Virus record (IMG/VR): IMGVR_UViG_3300033153_005492
Span: 1 to 29,125 of that record
From: a virus
Direction: 5' to 3' (one strand)
DNA: 29,125 nucleotides
The notes beneath the pieces were generated by a model. That model had not been told where the DNA came from and searched no databases. It saw only the letters and a program-made list of their open reading frames with translations. A program made the translations under genes and the position numbers. Below, one piece after another: positions 23,064-29,125 of the stretch. The number at the start of each line of letters is the position of its first letter. The first letter of the stretch is position 1.

Positions 23064-24911
23064 ATGAAAAAATTAATATTAATAGGATGTATTCTATTAT
23101 TGCCATTTACGGCAAATGCATACGATAAAACAATATGGCTAGACGCGGATGATCCGTTGTTTATTCCTGGAGAAAGTCCAGCTTTGAGTGCATCTAATTT
23201 AAACAAAATAGAGCAAGGTATCCAGGATGCAGAAAGTGCTGGTGCTGGTGATATGAAAAAGCTTGTTTATGATGTAGATATTAGTGGAGTTGTTGATGAT
23301 TCTGAAAAAGTCAATGGGCTAACTGTAGAAACAAATGTGCCAATAGGTGCATTATTTACAGACACAACATATCCAGATGCAACAGCAACAATAGGAGGTG
23401 TATTGACAGATGCACAAGCCGTAAAACTTAATGGTGCATTAGATGAAGTATCACAAGATGGAATATATCTACAAGGTAGCGGCATAATTGGCGATATACT
23501 TACATTTTCAGATGATATGCAAACTGCATTAAGATTTTTTGTAGGTACTACTTTTAAGGATGTTCAAGGAAATATATCATCAGATGGATTAGAAGTAAAA
23601 GCACAAGTTGAAGCATTAGGTGGTGGTGATATTAGATATATTACATCTACTGGTACAAATACTTTAATTTGTACTCCTTCACCACAAGAAATAACACTTA
23701 TTGATGGTACAGATTCAGTACCACAAATAAATTATATCTATATAGATACACCAACAAATACATTAACCGTAAGTACTACAAGTTTTCCAACACTAACAGA
23801 ATATGTACCATTAGCGGTAACATACATTGGTAGTGCGAATTTAGTCCAAAACGAAGGTACATATAAAACTCATAAATGGTCAGATCACATTTATACAGAA
23901 GGCGATAACGGTCACATGAGCCATATAAATAAATGGATTAGAAGCCAACACGCTACATGGATTTCTGGAAATGCATTAGGATATACAGGTAGCGGAACAT
24001 CAACAATAAATATATATGTATCATCTGGTGCAATGTTTCAATTACATCAACATTCTACATCACAAATAGTATCACCAGCATCAACCTATATAATGAATGA
24101 TGAAATTACACCATTTTTAAAGACAAACAATATTGCATCGATCACAACAGATTCAAACGGGATTAGTATAAACAACAGATATGCACCTTTAGTTGTTTGG
24201 TACGCACATTCAGAACTACCAAACGATGCAAAATTATATATAAACAAACCTTCTGGATCTTATAGTTCAGAAGCAGATGCAAGATCAGATGCCCAAAAAT
24301 ATTCAAACTTTTCAATTCCAACAGAATTTAAAGGAACTGCCGTATTAATTCATAGATTAATTATTAGAAATTCTGGCGGGGTTGTTACAATTTACGACGG
24401 TGCTGGTGATGATTTAAGGGGTACTACTCCTGGTTCTGCATCTGGATCATCGACATCTGTAGGGTCTACTTTTCTTGATTCAACATTTAGAGTGCAAAAT
24501 ATAGCAGATACAACAAAACAGATTGATTTAGATGCATCAAATATATCAACTGCAACAATAAGAACAATAACTATGCCAGATGAAGATATAAATCTGATCA
24601 ATGTAGGTAATAGTATTGAGGTGATTCCATATGCAGTAAATATAACATTAGATTTAATACTCAACAATAAGCACAAAAGTACTTTAACGGGTAATTTAAC
24701 AATGAACGCACCTTCTAATATTGTAGGTGGTCAAAGTGGGTATATAACTTTGGTTCAAGATGTATCAGGTGGAAGAATCACCACATGGGATAGTGTATTT
24801 ACATTTTTAAATACAGATAGCACAGACACATCACCAAACAAGATAAACATATATAGATACATAGTATATAGTGCGTCAAAAATTGGGTTAGAGTATGTGG
24901 GTACACTATAA
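23064..24911 (+). CDS. Fibre-like protein with Sec signal peptide
   Basis: A 615-aa protein whose first 19 residues are a clear Sec signal peptide (MKKLILIGCILLLPFTANA). The next segment, WLDADDPLFIPGESPALSASNLNKIEQGIQDAESAG, is typical of fibre N-termini. A stalk module with DISGVVDDSEKVNGLTVETNVPIGALFTDTTYPDATATIGGVL follows, then a large middle part. The C-terminal beta domain (STLTGNLTMNAPSNIVGGQSGYITLVQDVSGGRITTWDSVFTF) is related to the end of the fibre at 17932. A signal peptide on a fibre-type protein is odd, because phage fibres are assembled in the cytoplasm. It may be a moron-type surface protein. AAAGGGA precedes the ATG. Confidence 0.7.
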   Translation: MKKLILIGCILLLPFTANAYDKTIWLDADDPLFIPGESPALSASNLNKIEQGIQDAESAGAGDMKKLVYDVDISGVVDDSEKVNGLTVETNVPIGALFTDTTYPDATATIGGVLTDAQAVKLNGALDEVSQDGIYLQGSGIIGDILTFSDDMQTALRFFVGTTFKDVQGNISSDGLEVKAQVEALGGGDIRYITSTGTNTLICTPSPQEITLIDGTDSVPQINYIYIDTPTNTLTVSTTSFPTLTEYVPLAVTYIGSANLVQNEGTYKTHKWSDHIYTEGDNGHMSHINKWIRSQHATWISGNALGYTGSGTSTINIYVSSGAMFQLHQHSTSQIVSPASTYIMNDEITPFLKTNNIASITTDSNGISINNRYAPLVVWYAHSELPNDAKLYINKPSGSYSSEADARSDAQKYSNFSIPTEFKGTAVLIHRLIIRNSGGVVTIYDGAGDDLRGTTPGSASGSSTSVGSTFLDSTFRVQNIADTTKQIDLDASNISTATIRTITMPDEDINLINVGNSIEVIPYAVNITLDLILNNKHKSTLTGNLTMNAPSNIVGGQSGYITLVQDVSGGRITTWDSVFTFLNTDSTDTSPNKINIYRYIVYSASKIGLEYVGTL

Positions 24912-25256
24912 ATGAGAACAATGATAAATCTACTATTGGTAATAGCATCATTCATTATTTTATATGTATTTGCACCTTTTGTAATTGTAGTAAGATCACT
25001 AAACAAGGCACTAAGGGATAATAATACATTAGATGATTATCTTTATAGTGTAGCACTTGGTAATGACTATACTGGATGTAGGATATTGTACGGAGTTATA
25101 AATCATACAATATCATCAGAAACTTATAGAAGGTCTATCTTACCTTTATCAAAATATAGATATACTTTATTTGTAAAAATAATAAATCTTCTTTTTTGGG
25201 ATAAAAATCATTGCAAAAAGGCTTATAAAGATGAGTTTACACAAAAAAACATCTAA
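24912..25256 (+). CDS. Small inner-membrane protein
   Basis: A 114-aa protein with one strong N-terminal membrane segment (MINLLLVIASFIILYVFAPFVIVV). The soluble part contains LYSVALGNDYTGCRILYGVINHT, YRYTLFVKIINLLFWDKNHCKKAY. I have seen this general plan (membrane helix, then a 'D.fGn.....l....iss' stretch, then a W.D..HC end) in other phage late regions, where the function is unknown. The ATG directly follows the stop of the fibre-like gene. It precedes the holin candidates, so a lysis or host membrane role is possible. Confidence 0.55.
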   Translation: MRTMINLLLVIASFIILYVFAPFVIVVRSLNKALRDNNTLDDYLYSVALGNDYTGCRILYGVINHTISSETYRRSILPLSKYRYTLFVKIINLLFWDKNHCKKAYKDEFTQKNI

Positions 25257-25265
25257 GGGTAAGAT

Positions 25266-25658
25266 ATGACACAAGAAATAATGAGTAGTACCATAATCAT
25301 TTCTATAAAATATATAGTACTATTCTTGATTCCGTTTGTAGAACCACAATTAGCAGGTATATTAGGCGGGATATCATATTTGGTTGTTAGACATGAATTA
25401 AATATGGCTTCATTATCATTTAAAAGTATATTGATTGTAATGTTCTTTGGATGGCTTGGTGCATGGGCTACGGTTAATATTCTATCTGAGTATGAAAATA
25501 TATCAAATGTATGGGTTCAGATATCATCTGCAACGGCAGGATTTCTTAGTTATGATGCAATGATGGCTTTTGGTGCAAATACGACTTCTGTAATTGGATT
25601 CTTTTCGGATATCATTAAAAGTGTAATTAAAAAAGGAGTAAACAAATGGAACTCTTGA
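25266..25658 (+). CDS. Putative holin (three membrane helices)
   Basis: A 130-aa protein with three hydrophobic segments. These are about 10-35 (IISIKYIVLFLIPFVEPQLAG), 50-72 (FKSILIVMFFGWLGAWATVNI) and 85-105 (ISSATAGFLSYDAMMAFGA). The C-terminus is charged (SDIIKSVIKKGVNKWNS). This size, topology and basic tail fit a class I type holin such as the LydA/phage_holin_3 group. It lies upstream of spanins and endolysin. GGGTAAGAT precedes the ATG. The assignment rests on topology and neighbours, since holins share little sequence. Confidence 0.62.
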   Translation: MTQEIMSSTIIISIKYIVLFLIPFVEPQLAGILGGISYLVVRHELNMASLSFKSILIVMFFGWLGAWATVNILSEYENISNVWVQISSATAGFLSYDAMMAFGANTTSVIGFFSDIIKSVIKKGVNKWNS

Positions 25659-25924
25659 TTATAAATATCGCTATATGTTGCTATATAATGGTCACATCAT
25701 ATAAAATACTAAAACATAGAAATACTATGACAGATACATCTTTTCATCATTTGATATCACACTCCTATATGGTGGTATTTTTTATGGTAGCTATAAATTT
25801 ATATGTTCATAAAGGGTATACTATACCCTTACTGTTTGTATTCCTTCATGTACTACAACACATAATGAAAGAAAATATTAGGCTTTTTGAATCAAATAAA
25901 TGGACTGAATCGGTTAAGGATTAA
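25646..25924 (+). CDS. Small membrane protein, second holin-like candidate
   Basis: A 92-aa protein with two or three hydrophobic segments: LLIINIAICCYIMVTSYKIL at the start, then YMVVFFMVAINLYVH, then IPLLFVFLHVLQHIM. Its end is charged. It overlaps the holin candidate gene by 13 bases in another frame, with AAGGAG upstream of its ATG. It could be a second holin, an antiholin or a pinholin-like partner. The sequence does not discriminate, because these proteins have no conserved catalytic residues. Confidence 0.55.
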   Translation: MELLIINIAICCYIMVTSYKILKHRNTMTDTSFHHLISHSYMVVFFMVAINLYVHKGYTIPLLFVFLHVLQHIMKENIRLFESNKWTESVKD

Positions 25925-25925
25925 T

Positions 25926-26231
25926 ATGTTCACTACATTAATACAAAAAGTAATTATAGGGATCATGGGCATTGCTTTATTATCATTAGGTTTTTATTCT
26001 GCAAAGCAATATTTTGTGAATATTAGCAATGAAATAACCATAAATAAACAAAAGACAGATATCATAAATCTAAATACGGCAGTTATAGAATATGAAAATA
26101 TCCTTAAAATTATACCCTACCAGGTACTAAACAAAGAAAGAGGAGAAAAAGCACATGAAGATATTAATACTACCTATAATGATAATACTTTACTCATTGG
26201 CAATGACTGGATGTACTCAAAGAGCAAATGA
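25926..26231 (+). CDS. i-spanin (Rz-like)
   Basis: A 101-aa inner-membrane spanin. It has an N-terminal membrane anchor (KVIIGIMGIALLSLGFYSA) followed by a charged helical periplasmic part (NEITINKQKTDIINLNTAVIEYENIL and AHEDINTTYNDN). I chose the ATG at 25926, preceded by AAGGA, over a TTG at 25887 that would add 13 residues inside the upstream gene. The o-spanin gene begins inside its 3' end in another frame, the architecture of lambda Rz/Rz1. Together they fuse inner and outer membranes in the last step of lysis. Confidence 0.75.
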   Translation: MFTTLIQKVIIGIMGIALLSLGFYSAKQYFVNISNEITINKQKTDIINLNTAVIEYENILKIIPYQVLNKERGEKAHEDINTTYNDNTLLIGNDWMYSKSK

Positions 26232-26460
26232 TCTAAAATGCCCTAAGACTGTTTACCCCGAAATTGTTGCTATTGATAAAATCAAAAAAGATAGAAGTAT
26301 TGTTTTTAGAGAAGATGGATCACTAAATATTGAAGATGGTCAAAAATTAGGCAGAATGGTTAAATCTTTATTTATTGTGCAGCACTACTATTATACTTCA
26401 ATTACAGACTATACACTTCTAACAGATAAATTAATGTCCGACAATATAAAAGGCAATTAG
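26155..26460 (+). CDS. o-spanin lipoprotein (Rz1-like)
   Basis: A 101-aa lipoprotein with signal peptide MKILILPIMIILYSLAMTGC and lipobox LAMTGC. Cys20 is the expected lipidation site after signal peptidase II cleavage. It starts inside the Rz-like gene, overlapping it by 77 bases in a different frame, with GAGGAG upstream. It is longer than lambda Rz1 and not proline-rich. The C-terminal half (MVKSLFIVQHYYYTSITDYTLLTDKLM) is helical. The overlap with the i-spanin gene and the lipobox together support the call. Confidence 0.75.
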   Translation: MKILILPIMIILYSLAMTGCTQRANDLKCPKTVYPEIVAIDKIKKDRSIVFREDGSLNIEDGQKLGRMVKSLFIVQHYYYTSITDYTLLTDKLMSDNIKGN

Positions 26461-26463
26461 ATA

Positions 26464-26565
26464 ATGAACATAATACTACCAGTAGCAGGCAAAGACATAC
26501 CAGTACCGAGAAAAGAAGCCAAAAAACTATATTTGGTTTTAAAAGAAATATTTGAGGAGAAGTGA
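26464..26565 (+). CDS. Small ORF, 33 aa
   Basis: Reads MNIILPVAGKDIPVPRKEAK, then KLYLVLKEIFEEK. It lies in a compact lysis cassette, begins four bases after the o-spanin stop, and overlaps the next start by one base (TGATG). AAAGG lies at about 26449-26453. No family recognised. The packing and coding look support a real gene; the function is unknown. Confidence 0.5.
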   Translation: MNIILPVAGKDIPVPRKEAKKLYLVLKEIFEEK

Positions 26566-26720
26566 TGAAAGCAAACAGAGAGACAACACTAAAACAACAT
26601 CAAGGCGAAAGAACAAAGTGCTTGGTCTATACGAGAGTTATGGGTTATCATAGACCAGTTGAAAGCTTTAATATTGGCAAGCAAGGGGAACATAAAGAAA
26701 GAAAGTTTTTTACATCATGA
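26565..26720 (+). CDS. 51-aa NrdD glycyl-radical-domain-like protein
   Basis: A short basic protein with the segment TRVMGYHRPVESFNIGKQGE. The RV-x-GY core followed by a Lys/Gly-rich FN.GKQ.E stretch matches the glycyl-radical C-terminus of anaerobic (class III) ribonucleotide reductase. Gly27 would be the radical-bearing residue. There is no catalytic domain, no CxxC zinc pair, and no full-length reductase in this window. Similar small proteins occur in other phage and plasmid regions. It overlaps the gene before it (TGATG) and the endolysin gene after it (ATGA). A spare-part role for a host reductase is possible but unproven. Confidence 0.6.
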   Translation: MKANRETTLKQHQGERTKCLVYTRVMGYHRPVESFNIGKQGEHKERKFFTS

Positions 26721-27268
26721 AAGTAGCTCTGATCGCTGGACACGATGAATTTTACAAAAGAGGTGCGGTAGCATTTGGAATAAGTGAAAATGAATATATG
26801 ACTTCACTTGTAAATGATATACATTTTCTATCAAAAAATATTTATGGAATAGAAACAAAAGTATTCAAGCGTCCTAATCAAAAGATACACGGATATAAAG
26901 GTGCTATGCGTATTCTTCATGGAGAAATAGATGAATGGGGTGCTGATCTTGATATAGAGTGTCACTTTAACGCTTCAAAAAGTCCAGCCAAAGGGCATGA
27001 AATTTTATATCTAATTGGATCAAAAGGTGGTGCAAAATATGCAAATATGCTTGATAAGCACTTTGATAATCGTCTACCAAACAGAGATAGGGGAATAAAG
27101 CCTATTAAAAGGGGTGATAGGGGATTTTATGGACTTAAGGTAGGGAAATCCTCATCTATACTAACAGAAGCGTTTTTTGGCAAGGAATTGGAATCATTTA
27201 TAGAGGGTGGCACTTTAAGAATAAATCTTATAAATGCCTATATTGAATTTTTAAAAGAGTTGTCTTAA
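26717..27268 (+). CDS. Endolysin, N-acetylmuramoyl-L-alanine amidase
   Basis: This 183-aa enzyme cleaves the amide bond between muramic acid and the stem peptide, and is the likely endolysin. It matches the zinc-dependent amidase_3 family: His9 in IAGHDEFYKRGAV, an acidic residue in SENEY (Glu24 or Glu26), His83 in ECHFNAS, and the catalytic Glu151 in ILTEAFFG. It has no signal peptide, so it needs a holin to reach the cell wall. The start overlaps the small NrdD-like gene. Its stop codon overlaps the stop of the opposite-strand gene. Confidence 0.9.
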   Translation: MKVALIAGHDEFYKRGAVAFGISENEYMTSLVNDIHFLSKNIYGIETKVFKRPNQKIHGYKGAMRILHGEIDEWGADLDIECHFNASKSPAKGHEILYLIGSKGGAKYANMLDKHFDNRLPNRDRGIKPIKRGDRGFYGLKVGKSSSILTEAFFGKELESFIEGGTLRINLINAYIEFLKELS

Positions 27269-27780
27269 TTCTTATTTGAAACATAGCACTCTTCTGGTTT
27301 GATCAGTTCTGCATTATGCCACCAATTTTCAAAAAATTTAATTTTAAATGTTTTGAATTGTTCGGAATAATCTATTACTATAGATGCGTGTTTTTCTTTT
27401 TCATATTTATCATTCCACACCCAGCACAAAATACCTTCTTTTGGTATATTGTTATACCACTCTTTAGGTTTTGGTCTATATTCATAGGAATTTGTATTCC
27501 ATGAAGGGCTTGCATCTCCTACCCATCTACCTACAGTATCATCTTGATATTTCTTTCTTCTTTCAACATCTTCACCTAACGCAAAAGCTTTCCTTGCTTC
27601 AAAGTGTTTATCTTCTATGACATAATGTGATTTAGTTGTTGACTTAAAGAGTAATTCATCTTTTTCTTCACAATCATGCATTACCCATGTTTTTGTTGAC
27701 TCTACGTATTTCCACAAATTACCACCATTTGCCCAATGAATTATTTCGGGTAACAATGTTTTTGCTCGTTCTCTTGTCAT
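27265..27780 (-). CDS. Hypothetical phage early protein
   Basis: A 171-aa protein read from the opposite strand. The N-terminus (TRERAKTLLPEIIHWANGGNLWKY) and a middle DTVGRWVGDASPSWNTNSYEYRPKPKEWYNNIPKEGILCWVWND resemble modules in phage early proteins. In those, short 'W..v..P.w.....YRIKP' units are followed by an enzyme-like part. No function is known. A GGAG ribosome binding site precedes the ATG on the minus strand. It ends convergently with the endolysin gene, the two stops overlapping in TTAA. It is the last gene of the minus-strand operon. Confidence 0.65.
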   Translation of the reverse strand: MTRERAKTLLPEIIHWANGGNLWKYVESTKTWVMHDCEEKDELLFKSTTKSHYVIEDKHFEARKAFALGEDVERRKKYQDDTVGRWVGDASPSWNTNSYEYRPKPKEWYNNIPKEGILCWVWNDKYEKEKHASIVIDYSEQFKTFKIKFFENWWHNAELIKPEECYVSNKN

Positions 27781-27803
27781 CTAATTCTCCTTATAATAAT
27801 GAT

Positions 27804-28211
27804 TTATCCAAATCTTAAAATTTCTCTTTCGAGTTCTAGTTTACCAATAGGAACTAAAAGTAAACATTCATCAACGGCTCTATTGAAAAAGCTATCGAAA
27901 TTATCTTGTGTCATATTCTGAAAGGCGATAGACTTAGGAACTCTAAATGCTATCCCCCTTGCTTCAATTATATCGCTATGCCCTGTTTGTATCTTCATAT
28001 AATCTACAAGATTATCGAGTGTTTTAAATTCATCTGTATTTTCAAAGATTATATTCATTAAGGCATAGAATTTTTTATGAAACTTGTAGTTTCTAGGTCT
28101 TTTAGATTCAACTATTATAAAGTCACCATTCTTCCATTTTTTAATAGATTCTGATGCTTCTGAATCGAATGGTGATAATCCTACATCTGTCTTAATAAAT
28201 CGCAACTTCAT
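27804..28211 (-). CDS. DUF1367 family phage protein
   Basis: A 135-aa protein. The pattern PRNYKFHKKFYALMNIIFENT followed by HSDII and RVPKSIAFQNMTQDNFDSFFNRAVDECL is typical of DUF1367. That family is found in phage early or recombination regions, and its function is not established. The start overlaps the stop of the nuclease C-terminal fragment (ATGA on the minus strand), so it is probably coupled to the nuclease gene. Family members are often longer; this one is on the short side and complete at both ends. Confidence 0.8.
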   Translation of the reverse strand: MKLRFIKTDVGLSPFDSEASESIKKWKNGDFIIVESKRPRNYKFHKKFYALMNIIFENTDEFKTLDNLVDYMKIQTGHSDIIEARGIAFRVPKSIAFQNMTQDNFDSFFNRAVDECLLLVPIGKLELEREILRFG

Positions 28212-29016
28212 AGTGTAATTGACTTTTTCACAGCACTATGCCCATTATGTGCAAAATTAATAACATCACTCCATATAGAATCAAACTTTAAACTCCCACT
28301 CATAAGCATTTCTTCTCCAATGTGATATTCTTGACATTCAAAAGTTTCTTTAGATACCATCATTAGGCTAAACTCAACAGCGTAATTTTTACCGATTGAT
28401 CTAACCCATTTATTTGCATGATATATATATGCGACTGAAGATCATAATCCAACATCATTAATTTACGCTTTAATTCGCTACTCTCTCCATATTGATTTTT
28501 CTTTAGTTTATAGAAATTAAGGAATGTACTTTTTAGATCAATGATTTTAACAACTCCATTTCCTTTTCCATCGTCATAAATAACGAGCTTATCAAATTTA
28601 GATTTAGTTTTTACTCCATCTATCTCACCAAATAGTGCAAGCTCAACACTTTCGCCATCTAATAGTTCAGGGTATTTCAACTTAATACTATCGTATGACT
28701 TTGTGATAAACTCATAATCTTCTTTAGATATTCGCACTCTTGTTTCTAGTGCGTTATCTATTTCCGCAACATAGTATCTTTCGTCAAAAACATCTTTCCC
28801 TTCCAGAATAAATGCGTGGAATGATGATCCTACATCAAAAATGATTTGTAATTCATCTGAAATCTCTTGACCACCTCCAAGAAGAACATCAAATAGCCCA
28901 CGTTGAAAAACTTGTTTCAGAAGAGAATTAGACACTATCAAATCTTTATGATTAAGAATGTCAACTTCTCCAGTCGAGAAATAATCTTCATCAGAAATAT
29001 TTACCAATTTAGGCAT
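28208..29016 (-). pseudogene. PD-(D/E)XK exonuclease (RecE-like), frameshifted
   Basis: An N-terminal piece (28363-29016, 217 aa) and a C-terminal 51-aa piece (28208-28363) belong to one gene. The nuclease signature is present: GSSFHAFILE (63-72, His67), Glu125, Asp142, DLK (160-162) and QSHIY (194-198, QxxxY). Just after QSHIY an (AT)5 run shifts the frame. With one AT unit fewer, the frame reads QSHIYHANKWVRSIGKNYAV and then LMMVSKETFECQEYHIGEEM into the second piece, giving a 268-aa protein of normal length. The C-terminal piece could also be translated alone from its ATG pair (TAATG overlap). The intact protein would make 3' overhangs for single-strand annealing. Its upstream neighbour may be the partner annealase. 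Confidence 0.78.
28421..28430. repeat. (AT)5 run at nuclease frameshift
   Basis: ATATATATAT at 28421-28430 lies exactly where the nuclease reading frames must be joined. Four units would keep the gene in frame; the five present break it. Short dinucleotide runs can gain or lose a unit by slippage. Confidence 0.75.
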
Positions 29017-29125
29017 TATAGAGCCTTTAACTCATTCAATAGTCCAGCCATTGCTTCACTATCAAATTCTCTCCATGTTGGAGTTTTACCAAACACCTCT
29101 GCACATTTAGCTTTAATCGCTGGTG
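29016..29125 (-). CDS. C-terminus of upstream gene (partial), possible annealase
   Basis: Only the last 36 or so codons lie in the window. They read PAIKAKCAEVFGKTPTWREF, then DSEAMAGLLNELKAL, and stop in a TAATG overlap with the nuclease start. The product is therefore co-translated with a RecE-like nuclease. RecT/Erf-type annealases are usually encoded beside such nucleases, but the visible end is too short to decide. The 5' end is beyond the window edge. Confidence 0.5.
   Translation of the reverse strand, partial: PAIKAKCAEVFGKTPTWREFDSEAMAGLLNELKAL

Noticed and set aside
25887-25925. Upstream TTG start extending the Rz-like gene by 13 codons
   Set aside because: No ribosome binding site for TTG, while ATG 25926 has AAGGA at proper spacing and starts just before the membrane anchor.
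28219-28250. TTGACT-like -35 on the plus strand near 28219
   Set aside because: No gene reads rightwards from there and the -10 is poor; it lies within minus-strand coding sequence.
1-29125. tRNA genes, CRISPR arrays, insertion sequences, integrase or attachment sites
   Set aside because: I saw no cloverleaf-like tRNA, regularly spaced repeats, transposase, integrase or long terminal repeats in the window.

Overview
This window is most of the late (structural and lysis) region of a tailed phage or prophage. It is AT-rich, with heavy use of AGA and ATA codons and AAGGA/GGAG-type ribosome binding sites. A spanin pair, an outer-membrane barrel protein and Sec signal peptides point to a Gram-negative host. 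The composition fits the Campylobacterota (Sulfurimonas/Arcobacter-like), but that host call is an inference. No integrase, repressor or host flank is visible, so the window does not show whether the phage is integrated.

Layout. A roughly 200-bp non-coding leader (1-205) carries two pairs of 10-bp inverted repeats and precedes a lambda-type packaging and head module. In order this is small terminase, an unknown acidic protein, large terminase, a small connector-like protein, portal, ClpP-type protease with a nested scaffold, decoration protein, major capsid protein, a coiled-coil protein, and FII-like and U-like completion proteins. A well-spaced promoter-like sequence (3367-3395) lies between the terminase and the rest of the head genes. 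A Mu-type contractile tail module follows: DUF2635, sheath, tube, tail assembly chaperone with a lambda-type -1 frameshift site, tape measure, DNA circularisation protein, hub, spike, gp46, gp47 and gp48. The phage is therefore a lambda-head/Mu-tail mosaic, as in SfV-like phages.

Fibre genes and accessory ('moron') genes occupy 17932-24911. They include a 645-aa lectin-like adhesin, a small outer-membrane beta-barrel protein and a fibre-like protein carrying a Sec signal peptide. The lysis cassette (24912-27268) has small membrane proteins, holin candidates, overlapping Rz/Rz1-type spanins, a 51-aa protein resembling the glycyl-radical end of anaerobic ribonucleotide reductase, and an amidase endolysin. 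The opposite strand (27265-29125) carries early-type genes: an unknown protein, a DUF1367 protein, a RecE/RecB-like PD-(D/E)XK nuclease, and the end of a further gene that may be its recombinase partner.

The most striking observation is that three genes are frameshifted, each exactly at a short perfect tandem duplication. These are 17 bp in the major capsid gene, 10 bp in the tail terminator gene and one AT unit in the nuclease gene. Deleting one copy restores a family-like protein in each case. This could be ongoing prophage decay, reversible slippage, or a sequencing or assembly artefact. The other strong finding is the lambda-identical GGGAAAG slippery heptamer, which gives a 130-aa fusion form of the tail chaperone.
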